Positions 1 through 8,874 of a stretch of DNA of 44,752 nt are shown piece after piece (the stretch's first letter is position 1; each line of letters opens with the position of its first letter). This DNA comes from Tumebacillus permanentifrigoris (GTDB lineage: Bacteria > Bacillota > Bacilli > Tumebacillales > Tumebacillaceae), in contig NZ_QGGL01000014.1 in assembly GCF_003148565.1 (NCBI RefSeq), positions 97,466 to 142,217 on the forward strand. The letters are read 5' to 3'. A program made the position numbers and the translations under genes. Under the pieces are notes generated by a model. It saw only the letters and a program-made list of their open reading frames with translations. It was not told the DNA's origin and did no database searches.

Positions 1-1
1 G

Positions 2-3000
2 GGCTACACGCTGGGAACGGCGATCACCTCAGATGGCAGCTATGTGCTGACGGTGACCGATCTCGCGGGCAACAGCACGGTGCTGAACTTTAGCATCGAT
101 ACGGTAGCTCCCGTGGTCACAGGACTAACAGACAACCAGCTCTACACCTCGGCGGTCACTCCTTCTAGCACCGACACCGACATCCAGACGGTGACGCTGA
201 CGAAAAACGGCAGCACAGTTGCCGGATACACGCTGGGAACGGCGATCACCGCAGATGGCAGCTATGTGCTGACGGTCACGGACATTGCAGGCAACAGCAC
301 AGTGTTCCACTTCGGCCTCGATACGGTCGCTCCGGTGGTGTCGGGTGTGATCGACAACCACATCTACGGAACGTCCGTCACGCCGTCCAGCGCGGACACT
401 GACATCCAGACGGTGACGCTGACGAAAAACGGCACTGCTGTTGCCGGCTACACGCTGGGAACTGTGGTCACCTTAGACGGCGCCTATGTGCTGACGGTCA
501 CTGACCAAGCAGGCAATAGCACCGTGTACAACTTCAGTATTGACAAGGTGGCTCCGGTGATTACGGGTATCACAGACAACCAGCTCTACAACTCGACCGT
601 CACGCCGTCCAGCACCGACACCGACATCCAGACGGTGACGCTGACGAAAAACGGCAGTGCCGTCGCGGGGTACACACTGGGTACTGCAATCACCGTAGAC
701 GGCTCCTACGTACTGACGGTGACCGATGTTGCGGGCAACACCACGGTGCTGCACTTTGGTGTTGACACCACGGCCCCTGTCGTAACAGGTGTGCTGGAGA
801 ACCAAACCTACGCTACGACTGTGACACCGTCGTCAAGCGATTCCGACATTCAGACGGTAACGCTGACGAAAAACGGCACCGCCGTCGCGGGCTACACGCT
901 GGGTACGGCAATTTCGCAACACGGCACCTATGTACTGACCGTCACGGACCAAGCGGGGAACAGCACGGTGTTGCACTTTAGCCTCGATACTGTGGCTCCG
1001 GTGATCACGGGTGTCACCGAGAACCAGTTGTACGCGACAGCAGTCACTCCGACGAGCAGTGACAGCGATATCCAGACGGTGACGTTGACGAAAAACGGCA
1101 CCGCCGTAGCTGGCTACACGCTGGGAACCGCGATTTCCGCAGATGGAACGTATGTCCTGACGGTGACCGACCAAGTCGGCAACACGACGGTTCTGCATTT
1201 CAGCATTGACCAGACAGCTCCCGTGGTGACTGGGGTCATCGACAACCAGCTTTACAACACGACGGTCACACCGACCAGCAGTGACACCGACATCCAGACC
1301 GTCACGCTGACGAAAAACGGAACTGGTGTAGCCGGCTACACGCTGGGTACGGCGATCTCGCAAAGCGGCAGTTACGTGTTGACGGTCACCGACCAAGCGG
1401 GCAATAGCACGGTGAAGAATTTCAGCATCGATACAGTGGCCCCGGTGGTCACGGGAGTTCTCGACAACCAACTCTACGCCGCAGCGGTGACACCGACCAG
1501 CAGTGACACCGATATCCAGACGGTTTCACTGACCAAGAATGGAACGGTGGTCGCAGGATACACCACGCTGGGAACAGCGATCACGCAGGACGGGGTCTAT
1601 GTCCTGACCGTGACAGACCAAGCAGGGAACAGCACCGTGTTGAACTTTAGCATCGACACGACGGCTCCGGTGATTTCCGGCCTGATCGATAACCACATCT
1701 ATACGTCCTCGATCACACCGTCGAGCAGCGACACCGACATCCAGACGGTCCTGCTGACCAAGAACGGAAGTGCGATCGGTTACACGCTAGGCACGGCGAT
1801 CACCACCGATGGGAACTACGTGCTCTCCGTCACCGACCAAGCGGGCAACACCACGGTGTTCCACGTAAGCATCGACACGCTCGCTCCAGTGGTGACGGGG
1901 GTTCTGGACAACCAGAGCTACGCATCGACCGTCACGCCGACCAGTAGCGACAGCGACATCCAGACGCTGACCCTCACCCGTGATGGTACTGCTGTCGCCG
2001 GGTATGCGTTGGGAACGGCGATCACCGCAGACGGCACCTATGTCCTGACAGCGACTGACCTTGCGGGCAACAGCACGGTGGTGCATTTCATCATCGACAC
2101 GGCAGCACCGTCGGTGACAGGCGTGATCGACAACCAGCTCTACAACGTTTCGGTCACACCGTCCAGCACTGACACGGACATCCAGGCGACGCAACTGACG
2201 AGAAACGGCTCTACTGTCGCTGGATACACGCTCGGCACGGCGATCACAGCAGATGGCACCTACGTGCTGACGGTGACAGACCTTGTTGGCAACACGACAG
2301 TTCTGCATTTCAGCATTGACCAAACGGCTCCGGTGGTCACAGGCGTCATCGATAACCAGCTCTACAACACATCGGTCACCCCGTTCAGCAGTGACAGCGA
2401 CATCCAGTCGGTCACACTGACGAAAAATGGGACGGCCGTCGCTGGTTATACGTTGGGCACCGCTGTCTCGACAGATGGTACCTATGTGCTGACCGTTCTA
2501 GACCTTGCAGGCAACAGCACGGTGCTGCATTTCACCATCGACAAAGTCGCGCCCGTCATCACCGGGGTGATTGAAAACAATCTCTACAATACTTCGGTCA
2601 CCCCGTCGAGCAGTGACACCGACATTCAGACGGTCACGCTCACCCAGAACGGGACTGCCGTTGTCGGGTACGCGCTCGGTACGCCGATCGCGTCTAACGG
2701 GACCTACGTGCTGACCGTGACAGATCTTGCAGGCAACAGTACGGTCTATCACTTCAGCATTGACACGACAGCGCCGGTGATCGCTGGTGTGGTAGACAAC
2801 CAAGTCTACGCATCGTCCGTCACCCCGACGAGCAGTGACAGTGACATCCAGACCGTCACGCTGACGAAAAACGGCTCTGCCGTCGGAGGCTACACGCTGG
2901 GCACCGCGGTCACGCAACATGGCACGTATGTGCTCACCGTGACAGATCTTGCCGGCAACAGTACGGTCTACCACTTCAGCATCGACACGATGGCTCCGGT

Positions 3001-5205
3001 AATCACAGGGGTGATCGATAACCACCTGTACGCTGCTTCTGTCACTCCGACGAGCGCGGACACCGACATTCAGACCACCACGTTGACGAAAAACGGAACA
3101 GCCGTTGCCGGATACGTGCTAGGTACGGCGATCACAGCAGATGGCAGTTATGTTCTGACAGTGGTCGATCAAGTTGGGAACAGCACCGTGTTGCACTTTA
3201 GCATCGACCAGACGGCACCGGTTGTCACGGGGATACTCAACAACCAACTCTACAACGCGGCTGTCACCCCATCGAGCGCGGACACCGACATCCAGACCAC
3301 CACGTTGACGAAAAACGGCTCCACCGTCGCCGGATACACACTGGGCACGGCAGTCAGCCAAAACGGTAGCTACGTGTTGACCGTCACCGACCAAGCGGGC
3401 AATAGTACGGTGTTGAATTTCAGCATCGACACAACGGCTCCGGTCGTCACCGGGATCGTGAACAGCCAGCTCTACAACACGTCGGTCACCCCGACGAGCG
3501 CTGACAGCGACATCCAGACGGTGACGCTGACGAAAAACGGCTCCGCCGTCGCGGGCTACACGCTGGGCACGGCGATCACCACGACCGGCACCTACGTGCT
3601 GACGGTGACCGACCTTGCAGGCAACAGCACCGTCGTGAACTTCGGCATCGACAAAGTGGCTCCGGTCGTCACAGGTGTGCTGGATAATCAGCTCTACAAC
3701 ACGTCGGTCACCCCGTCAAGCGCCGACACCGACATCCAGACGGTGACGTTGACCAAGAATGGAAGCACCGTCGGAGGCTACGCGCTGGGAACTGCGGTCA
3801 CGACAAACGGGACGTATGTACTGACCGTGACAGACCAAGCGGGCAACAGCACGGTTCTGAACTTTAGCATCGACACCACCGTACCGGTGGTTGCTGGCGT
3901 CATCGAGAACCAAGTCTATGCAACGTCTGTCACCCCGACGAGCGGTGATACCGACATTCAAACCGTGACGTTGACCAAAAACGGCAGCGCTGTGGGTGGC
4001 TACACGCTGGGCACGGCGATCACCACGACCGGCACCTACGTACTGACGGTGACCGACCTTGCGGGCAACAGCACGATCTTGCACTTCCGAATTGACAAAG
4101 CCGCTCCGGTCGTCACGGGGGTCCTCGACAACAGTCTCTACAACACTTCGGTCACCCCGTCGAGCAGTGATTCTGACATCCAGACAGTCGCGCTAACGCA
4201 AAATGGGAGCACCGTTGCAGGCTACACGCTGGGCACGGCGGTCACCACGAACGGCGTCTACGTCCTGACGGTGACCGACCAAGTTGGCAATAGCATCGTG
4301 TTGCACTTCACGATTGATAAAACAGCACCGGTCATCACAGGCGTGGTGGAGAACCAGAGCACCAACGCCCCCGTGACCCCGACGAGCAGTGACAGCGACA
4401 TCCAGACGGTGACGCTGACGAAAAACGGTTCCGCCGTCGCGGGCTACACGCTGGGCACGGCGATCAACCAAGCGGGTACCTACGTGCTGACCGTTGTCGA
4501 CCAAGCGGGGAACAGCACGGTCGTCCACTTTATCTATGACACGACAGCGCCTGTCATCACAGGAGTGACTAACAACCAGTTGTACAACACATCGGTCACA
4601 CCGAACAGCGCAGACAGCGATCTCCAGACGATCGCGCTGACCAAAAACGGCAGCACCGTCGCGGGCTACACGCTGGGAACTGCGGTCACGCAGAATGGCA
4701 CCTATGTGCTGACTGTGACAGACAAAGCAGGCAACAGCACGGTGATGAACTTCACCATCGACACGACCGCTCCGGTAGTAACGGGTGTTGTGAACGGCCA
4801 AACCTACACTGCGTGGGTCACGCCGGCGAGCAGTGACACCGACATCCAGACGGTGAATCTGAAAAAGGGCGGCACCACAGTCGCCGGGTACACGCTGGGC
4901 ACAACGGTCAAGCTCAACGGCACGTACATCCTGACTGTGACAGACCAAGCGGGCAATGCGACGGTTGTGAACTTCACGATGAGCGACACGACAGCACCGA
5001 CCGTTACGGGCGTTGCGGATACGAACACCTACACAACATCCGTCACCCCGGCCAGCAGTGATGTGGACATCCAGACGGTGACGCTAACCCGTTACGGTAC
5101 AACCGTAGCCGGGTACGCCCTCGGGACTGCGATTACCACGCCAGGCAGTTACGTCCTAACGGTCACCGATCTCAACGGGAACAGTCGAGTGGTGAACTTC
5201 TACCT
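2..5205 (+). repeat. 23 tandem ~222-bp coding repeats (Ig-like modules)
   Basis: The unit is 74 codons (222 bp) and recurs 23 times with high protein and DNA similarity. Repeat 7 has one extra residue (GYTTLGT) and repeat 8 lacks one (GSAIGYT). The last two units are the most diverged. Because the period is a multiple of three, long antisense open frames arise here and are not genes. Confidence 0.93.
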
Positions 5206-5587
5206 CAGACTTTCCTACGAGGAATCGGATACGACGTATCTGTCGTACGCTGGAAGCTGGAGCCCCGCGGGCAACGCCAGCAACAACGGCGGCAATGCGA
5301 AGTACAGCGGTACGGCAGGCTCGTCGTACACCATCACGTTTACAGGCACGTACATCCAGATCTTTGGATACAAGGCTGCCAACAACGGGATTGCGGATAT
5401 CTATCTGGACGGTTCCAAAGTAGCAACGTATGACTTCTACAATTCACCGAACATCTACAAGCTGCCGATCTACAGCGCAAGTGGATTGACCGCTGGACCG
5501 CATACGGTTCAAGTCGTGTACACGGGAACCAAAAACGCCTCGTCCTCAGGCATGAACATCGACCTCGACTACTTCATCATCCAGTAA
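2..5587 (+). CDS. Giant surface protein of tandem Ig-like repeats, C-terminal part (5' end outside window)
   Basis: The frame is open from the first bases, so the start lies upstream of the window. What is visible is about 1860 residues: 23 consecutive repeats of about 74 residues, each with a core like APVVTGVIDNQLY, then TDIQTVTLTKNG, AGYTLGTAI and YVLTVTDQAGNSTV. These are predicted beta-sandwich (bacterial Ig-like/HYR-like) modules that usually form long extracellular stalks. After about nt 5210 a different domain of about 120 residues closes the protein (from YEESDTTYLSYAG to DLDYFIIQ). It resembles galactose-binding-like jelly-roll domains. No LPXTG, SLH or membrane anchor is visible at this end, so any anchor must be upstream. 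Adhesion or carbohydrate binding at the cell surface is inferred from architecture only. A terminator follows directly. Confidence 0.85.
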   Translation, partial: GYTLGTAITSDGSYVLTVTDLAGNSTVLNFSIDTVAPVVTGLTDNQLYTSAVTPSSTDTDIQTVTLTKNGSTVAGYTLGTAITADGSYVLTVTDIAGNSTVFHFGLDTVAPVVSGVIDNHIYGTSVTPSSADTDIQTVTLTKNGTAVAGYTLGTVVTLDGAYVLTVTDQAGNSTVYNFSIDKVAPVITGITDNQLYNSTVTPSSTDTDIQTVTLTKNGSAVAGYTLGTAITVDGSYVLTVTDVAGNTTVLHFGVDTTAPVVTGVLENQTYATTVTPSSSDSDIQTVTLTKNGTAVAGYTLGTAISQHGTYVLTVTDQAGNSTVLHFSLDTVAPVITGVTENQLYATAVTPTSSDSDIQTVTLTKNGTAVAGYTLGTAISADGTYVLTVTDQVGNTTVLHFSIDQTAPVVTGVIDNQLYNTTVTPTSSDTDIQTVTLTKNGTGVAGYTLGTAISQSGSYVLTVTDQAGNSTVKNFSIDTVAPVVTGVLDNQLYAAAVTPTSSDTDIQTVSLTKNGTVVAGYTTLGTAITQDGVYVLTVTDQAGNSTVLNFSIDTTAPVISGLIDNHIYTSSITPSSSDTDIQTVLLTKNGSAIGYTLGTAITTDGNYVLSVTDQAGNTTVFHVSIDTLAPVVTGVLDNQSYASTVTPTSSDSDIQTLTLTRDGTAVAGYALGTAITADGTYVLTATDLAGNSTVVHFIIDTAAPSVTGVIDNQLYNVSVTPSSTDTDIQATQLTRNGSTVAGYTLGTAITADGTYVLTVTDLVGNTTVLHFSIDQTAPVVTGVIDNQLYNTSVTPFSSDSDIQSVTLTKNGTAVAGYTLGTAVSTDGTYVLTVLDLAGNSTVLHFTIDKVAPVITGVIENNLYNTSVTPSSSDTDIQTVTLTQNGTAVVGYALGTPIASNGTYVLTVTDLAGNSTVYHFSIDTTAPVIAGVVDNQVYASSVTPTSSDSDIQTVTLTKNGSAVGGYTLGTAVTQHGTYVLTVTDLAGNSTVYHFSIDTMAPVITGVIDNHLYAASVTPTSADTDIQTTTLTKNGTAVAGYVLGTAITADGSYVLTVVDQVGNSTVLHFSIDQTAPVVTGILNNQLYNAAVTPSSADTDIQTTTLTKNGSTVAGYTLGTAVSQNGSYVLTVTDQAGNSTVLNFSIDTTAPVVTGIVNSQLYNTSVTPTSADSDIQTVTLTKNGSAVAGYTLGTAITTTGTYVLTVTDLAGNSTVVNFGIDKVAPVVTGVLDNQLYNTSVTPSSADTDIQTVTLTKNGSTVGGYALGTAVTTNGTYVLTVTDQAGNSTVLNFSIDTTVPVVAGVIENQVYATSVTPTSGDTDIQTVTLTKNGSAVGGYTLGTAITTTGTYVLTVTDLAGNSTILHFRIDKAAPVVTGVLDNSLYNTSVTPSSSDSDIQTVALTQNGSTVAGYTLGTAVTTNGVYVLTVTDQVGNSIVLHFTIDKTAPVITGVVENQSTNAPVTPTSSDSDIQTVTLTKNGSAVAGYTLGTAINQAGTYVLTVVDQAGNSTVVHFIYDTTAPVITGVTNNQLYNTSVTPNSADSDLQTIALTKNGSTVAGYTLGTAVTQNGTYVLTVTDKAGNSTVMNFTIDTTAPVVTGVVNGQTYTAWVTPASSDTDIQTVNLKKGGTTVAGYTLGTTVKLNGTYILTVTDQAGNATVVNFTMSDTTAPTVTGVADTNTYTTSVTPASSDVDIQTVTLTRYGTTVAGYALGTAITTPGSYVLTVTDLNGNSRVVNFYLRLSYEESDTTYLSYAGSWSPAGNASNNGGNAKYSGTAGSSYTITFTGTYIQIFGYKAANNGIADIYLDGSKVATYDFYNSPNIYKLPIYSASGLTAGPHTVQVVYTGTKNASSSGMNIDLDYFIIQ

Positions 5588-5590
5588 CAA

Positions 5591-5622
5591 AAAACGCCCC
5601 GTTCTCAGGACGGGGTGTTTTC
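5591..5622 (+). terminator. Rho-independent terminator of the Ig-repeat gene
   Basis: CCCCGT and ACGGGG arms around a short loop follow the stop codon, with a short T-rich tail. Confidence 0.75.
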
Positions 5623-5642
5623 CTTTGAAAGGAGCGATCTCT

Positions 5643-5966
5643 ATGTCCAAACCAGGCATCACCACCGCAGCTGAGATCCAAGCGCGGATCGAAAGTGGCG
5701 AAGACCTGCAAATCATCGACGTGCGCGAAAACGAAGAAGTGGCCACGCACGGCATCATCCCCGGTGCCAAGCACATCCGCGCGGCCGACATCGAGCACCG
5801 CCATACGGAATTGGACCCGCAAGCGGAGACGGTCGTCGTCTGCCGCAGCGGTCGTCGCAGCAAGGCGGTCTGCAATTTTCTCCAGAAGCAAGGCTACGGC
5901 AATCTCAAAAATATGGTCGACGGGATGTTGGCGTGGCGTGGTGAAGTGGAAGACTACTATCCGTAA
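5643..5966 (+). CDS. Single-domain rhodanese (sulfurtransferase)
   Basis: A 107-residue single rhodanese domain. IIDVRENEEVATHGIIPGAK is the typical N-terminal signature, and the active-site loop CRSGRR starts at Cys67, the residue that would carry the persulfide. Family members transfer sulfane sulfur from a donor to an acceptor such as a thiol or cyanide in the cytoplasm. The start ATG was chosen because GAAAGGAG lies 8 nt upstream; an in-frame TTG at 5625 lies before that site and is unlikely. It stands alone between the giant surface protein and an orphan promoter, so context does not give a partner. There is no fused domain. The physiological sulfur acceptor cannot be told from sequence. 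Confidence 0.9.
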   Translation: MSKPGITTAAEIQARIESGEDLQIIDVRENEEVATHGIIPGAKHIRAADIEHRHTELDPQAETVVVCRSGRRSKAVCNFLQKQGYGNLKNMVDGMLAWRGEVEDYYP

Positions 5967-5998
5967 ATCGAGAGGCTCGGAAAGTTTCTAGGTAGACC

Positions 5999-6027
5999 TT
6001 GCTAGAAAATTACGACGATTGTATAAT
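5999..6027 (+). promoter_or_regulatory. Strong sigma-A-type promoter with no gene behind it
   Basis: TTGCTA at 5999-6004, a 17-nt spacer and a perfect TATAAT at 6022-6027. It points to the right, into a short stretch that ends in a strong terminator about 95 nt later, and the next gene is on the other strand. Confidence 0.7.
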
Positions 6028-6033
6028 ACATAC

Positions 6034-6127
6034 CAATGTGTGTTATGCGTGTCGTATAGAGAGAAAGGGAGACATTCAAAATGTCTATAAAAAGAGTGGG
6101 GTGCCGGATGGCACCCCACTCTTTTTT
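6034..6127 (+). ncRNA. Candidate small RNA or very short transcript
   Basis: A consensus promoter at 5999-6027 and a perfect 15-bp terminator hairpin at 6091-6127 define a predicted transcript of about 95 nt. It contains GAAAGGGAG followed by an ATG at 6081, but that frame runs straight into the terminator stem, so a protein product is doubtful. No known RNA family was recognised. Confidence 0.4.
6091..6127. terminator. Bidirectional rho-independent terminator
   Basis: A perfect 15-bp stem (AAAGAGTGGGGTGCC and its complement) around a GGAT loop, with A and T runs on both sides. It can end both the rightward short transcript and the leftward transaminase gene. Confidence 0.9.
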
Positions 6128-6132
6128 TACGA

Positions 6133-6966
6133 TTAGCCAATCAGTTTGCGGAATTTCGCGTGCAATTGACGTACTACAGGCCCCGGTGTTCCGGTGCCGA
6201 TCACGGTGTCATCCACGTGTGTGATCGCCAGAACTTCGGCGGTGGTGCTGGTGAGGAACGCTTCATCCGCGGCGAGCAGGAATTCTGAAGTGAACGCCTC
6301 TTCGCGGACTTCGATGCCAGACTCCTGAGCCACTTGCAACACGGCGGCTCGGGTGATGCCGTTCAGGATGCGCTTGTTCGCCGGATGGGTGTAGACCACC
6401 CCGTCCTTCACTGCGTAGGTGTTGGTGCTAGAGCCTTCCGTGATGTAGCCATCCCGGACGAGCACCGCTTCAAAGCACCCGCGATCGGCGGCGGCCTGCT
6501 TGGCGAGGATGTTCGGCAGGAGGTTCAACGACTTGATGTAGCAGTTGTACCAGCGTTCGTCTTCCAACAGCGCAACTTTGATCCCGGTGTTGAAGGTCTC
6601 CTCCGTCAAGCTCTTGGAGGGACGGAACGTCATCGAAGTGGAGGGCGGGACATCTGGGAAGCTGTGCAAGCGCGTCGCGATCCCACGAGTGATCTGCACA
6701 TAGACCTGTGCATCGCGCAACTGGGCGCGGGTCAGCCCCTCCTGAATCAACTCTTCAAAACGTTCGATTGAATAAGGCATCTCCAAGCGAATCGCCTTCG
6801 CGCTGTTCTCTAGGCGGACGAGGTGTTCGCGCATGAGGAACGGCGTGCCATCGTAGATCTTGATCACTTCGTACACACCATCGCCAAATTGGTGTCCGCG
6901 CTCGTCAATCGGGATCACGAGGCTGTCGGTCGGTAGAAATTCGCCGTTAAAAAAGGCCAGAGTCAT
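6133..6966 (-). CDS. dat: D-amino-acid (D-alanine) transaminase
   Basis: A 277-residue fold-type IV PLP aminotransferase, the usual length for the family. K145 in YIKSLNLLPN is the PLP lysine. The RGIATRLH segment (R94-H101) matches the carboxylate-binding arginine/histidine region of D-amino-acid rather than branched-chain transaminases. The enzyme interconverts D-alanine and 2-oxoglutarate with pyruvate and D-glutamate, feeding D-amino acids to cell-wall synthesis. The ATG is preceded by GGGAGG at good distance. It is transcribed away from the lysine-riboswitch permease, and the shared terminator at 6091-6127 ends it. A branched-chain transaminase is the main alternative but fits the motif less well. 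Confidence 0.88.
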   Translation of the reverse strand: MTLAFFNGEFLPTDSLVIPIDERGHQFGDGVYEVIKIYDGTPFLMREHLVRLENSAKAIRLEMPYSIERFEELIQEGLTRAQLRDAQVYVQITRGIATRLHSFPDVPPSTSMTFRPSKSLTEETFNTGIKVALLEDERWYNCYIKSLNLLPNILAKQAAADRGCFEAVLVRDGYITEGSSTNTYAVKDGVVYTHPANKRILNGITRAAVLQVAQESGIEVREEAFTSEFLLAADEAFLTSTTAEVLAITHVDDTVIGTGTPGPVVRQLHAKFRKLIG

Positions 6967-7070
6967 GGTTCAAAACCTCCCGAGAATATGGTAGTTAATA
7001 CTAGTAAGGTTCGCGTTCAGGTCTAGTTTTCCTCCCAAGGGCTTGATCCTTTAGCACGTTAGCAGTATAC

Positions 7071-7099
7071 TGTACCACGTTGTCCAATAACTTTATAAT
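7071..7099 (+). promoter_or_regulatory. Promoter of the lysine-riboswitch transcript
   Basis: A perfect TATAAT lies at 7094-7099, about 20-25 nt before the riboswitch begins. The matching -35 (TGTACC, 17-nt spacing) is weak. Confidence 0.5.
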
Positions 7100-7109
7100 C
7101 AAAATCCTC

Positions 7110-7369
7110 ATCTATTTTCGGTAGTTGGGGTAGAGGTTGCGACGTTTGAAGAGTACGCTGCGAGAGGTCCGGGGGACTGATGAAGGCAGTGAAAAGGCAC
7201 CGTCGCCGAAGTTTCGCCGCGTCCCGCGCGGAGAGGCTGGGTCTGTCGCCGAACAGGGGCAGAACTGTCACGAGGAGCCACCTAGCTCACTCGTGTTGCG
7301 CTACTTTCACAAAGCAGGCAGTGGGTGGGGTGTGTAAAAAACACCGTCCATTTTGTGCGGTGTTTTTTT
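7110..7369 (+). promoter_or_regulatory. Lysine riboswitch (L box) with terminator
   Basis: The leader carries the ordered conserved blocks of the lysine aptamer: GTAGAGGTTGCGACG near 7130, GAAGAGTA near 7148, GTGAAAAGGCACC then GTCGCCGAAG near 7203, GAGGCTGGGTCTG near 7240, AACTGTCACGAGGAG near 7263, and the closing segment near 7300. A terminator hairpin with a T run follows at 7336-7369, just ahead of the permease start. Known members switch transcription off when lysine binds. The match is by eye to the known family consensus; no covariance search was possible. Confidence 0.9.
7336..7369 (+). terminator. Expression-platform terminator of the lysine riboswitch
   Basis: AACACCG and CGGTGTT arms flanked by A and T runs, 28 nt before the permease start codon. 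Confidence 0.85.
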
Positions 7370-7396
7370 GTGTTCAAAAGGAGGAACTCATTCATC

Positions 7397-8821
7397 ATGT
7401 CCAAACGTACTCTCGGTTTCTGGGTGCTGACCGCGCTGGTGGTTGGCAATATGGTCGGTTCCGGCATCTTCATGCTGCCGCGTTCACTGGCAGAAGTGGC
7501 AAGTCCTGCTGGGGTGTTGATGGCGTGGTTGTTCACCGGCCTCGGCGTATTGATGACCGCACTGGTCTTTGGCAACCTCTCCGTTCGCAAACCGAACTTG
7601 ACGGGCGGCCCGCAGGTCTATGCCAAGGCCCTGTTCAAGGACGGCACGGAAGCGTCCACGCTCAGCGGCTATATCGTCGCCTGGGGCTATTGGGTCGCCA
7701 ACTTCGCGGGGAACGTGGCGATCATCACCACGTTTGCATCCTACCTCTCGACGTTTTTCCCGATTTTGACTTCGGAGGCGGTGTTGTTCACCGTCGGCTC
7801 GCTGGATGTGACCGTTGGTCATCTGTTGACCTTCCTCGTCTGCTCGGCGTTGCTCTGGGGCATGCACACGCTGATCCTGCGCGGCATCGAAGGTGCGGGC
7901 AAATTTAACCTCGTCACCACGATCACCAAAGTGCTCGGCTTTACCTTTTTCATCCTCGTCGCCCTGTTTGCGTTCCAAAAAACCAACCTGCTCCCGATGG
8001 TCGTCGATCGCACGACCGATGGAGAGACGGTCGGTCTGCTTGGACAAGTGAGCGATGCTGCTGTCAAAACGCTGTGGGCGTTCGTGGGTGTCGAATCGGC
8101 GGTCGTGCTCTCCTCGCGCGCGCGCAAGCAATCAGATGTCAGAAAATCGACGATCGTCGGGCTCTTGATCGCCCTCGTCATCTACATGGGCATCACGGTG
8201 CTGGTTATGGGTACGCTCAGCCAAACAGCGCTGATTCAAGCGGAGAAACCGCTGGTCGACTCTCTCTCGTCCGTGCTGGGCAGCTCCGGCAGTTCGATCA
8301 TGGCCCTGCTAGGGATGATCTCGATGCTCGGCACATCCGTCGGTTGGATCATGCTCTCCTCAGAGGTGCCATACCAAGCGGCGAAGGCCGGTCTCTTCCC
8401 GCAGGTCTTCCTCAAGGAAAATGCCAAGGGAGCACCGTCCCGAGCGCTGGTGATCACGAACCTGATGTCGCAGCTCTTTATTTTCTCCACGATTTCGCAA
8501 TCGGTCTCCAAAGCGTTTGATTTTGTCATCGTCATCGCCACGCTCGCTTATCTCGTGCCCTACGTCGTCGCCTCGATTTACCAGTTGAAACTGGTCATCA
8601 CCGGGGAAGCGTACACCAACATCGAAGGCAAGCAACGATTCTTCGACGGCCTGGTCGCCGCTCTGTCCACGCTATACTCGCTGTGGGTCATCCAAGCAGG
8701 CAGTGGTGACATGAATACGTTCTTGCTCGGCATCGGCATGCTCGTGGTCGGACTTGTGTTCTATCCGTTCCTGCGCACCTCGAAAAATCGAGCGCCAGTC
8801 GACCTCTCCAACCGCATCTAA
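7397..8821 (+). CDS. APA-family amino-acid permease/antiporter, probably lysine
   Basis: A 474-residue hydrophobic protein with about 12-13 membrane segments. The N-terminal VVGNMVGSGIFMLP is the signature of the amino acid-polyamine-organocation (APA) superfamily, close to the basic amino-acid antiporter branch (ArcD/YvsH type). The start ATG has AAAAGGAGG 12 nt upstream; upstream in-frame codons lie inside the terminator. Because a lysine riboswitch sits directly in front, the transported substrate is most likely lysine, either as uptake or as exchange for a related base such as cadaverine. That assignment is inferred from regulation plus family; B. subtilis YvsH is a known precedent for a lysine-riboswitch permease. 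A terminator follows and the gene forms a single-gene unit. Confidence 0.87.
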   Translation: MSKRTLGFWVLTALVVGNMVGSGIFMLPRSLAEVASPAGVLMAWLFTGLGVLMTALVFGNLSVRKPNLTGGPQVYAKALFKDGTEASTLSGYIVAWGYWVANFAGNVAIITTFASYLSTFFPILTSEAVLFTVGSLDVTVGHLLTFLVCSALLWGMHTLILRGIEGAGKFNLVTTITKVLGFTFFILVALFAFQKTNLLPMVVDRTTDGETVGLLGQVSDAAVKTLWAFVGVESAVVLSSRARKQSDVRKSTIVGLLIALVIYMGITVLVMGTLSQTALIQAEKPLVDSLSSVLGSSGSSIMALLGMISMLGTSVGWIMLSSEVPYQAAKAGLFPQVFLKENAKGAPSRALVITNLMSQLFIFSTISQSVSKAFDFVIVIATLAYLVPYVVASIYQLKLVITGEAYTNIEGKQRFFDGLVAALSTLYSLWVIQAGSGDMNTFLLGIGMLVVGLVFYPFLRTSKNRAPVDLSNRI

Positions 8822-8824
8822 ACG

Positions 8825-8863
8825 GAAAAAAGCACGCCCTCTCGGATGAGCGCGTGCTTTTTT
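8825..8863 (+). terminator. Terminator of the permease gene
   Basis: GCACGC and GCGTGC arms with flanking A and T runs immediately after the stop codon. Confidence 0.85.
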
Positions 8864-8874
8864 GGTGAGCCTTT

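Noticed and set aside
125-4948. Long open frames on the minus strand across the Ig-repeat gene
   Set aside because: They arise because the 222-bp repeat keeps frame and the codon bias avoids antisense stops. They lack ribosome binding sites and resemble no protein.
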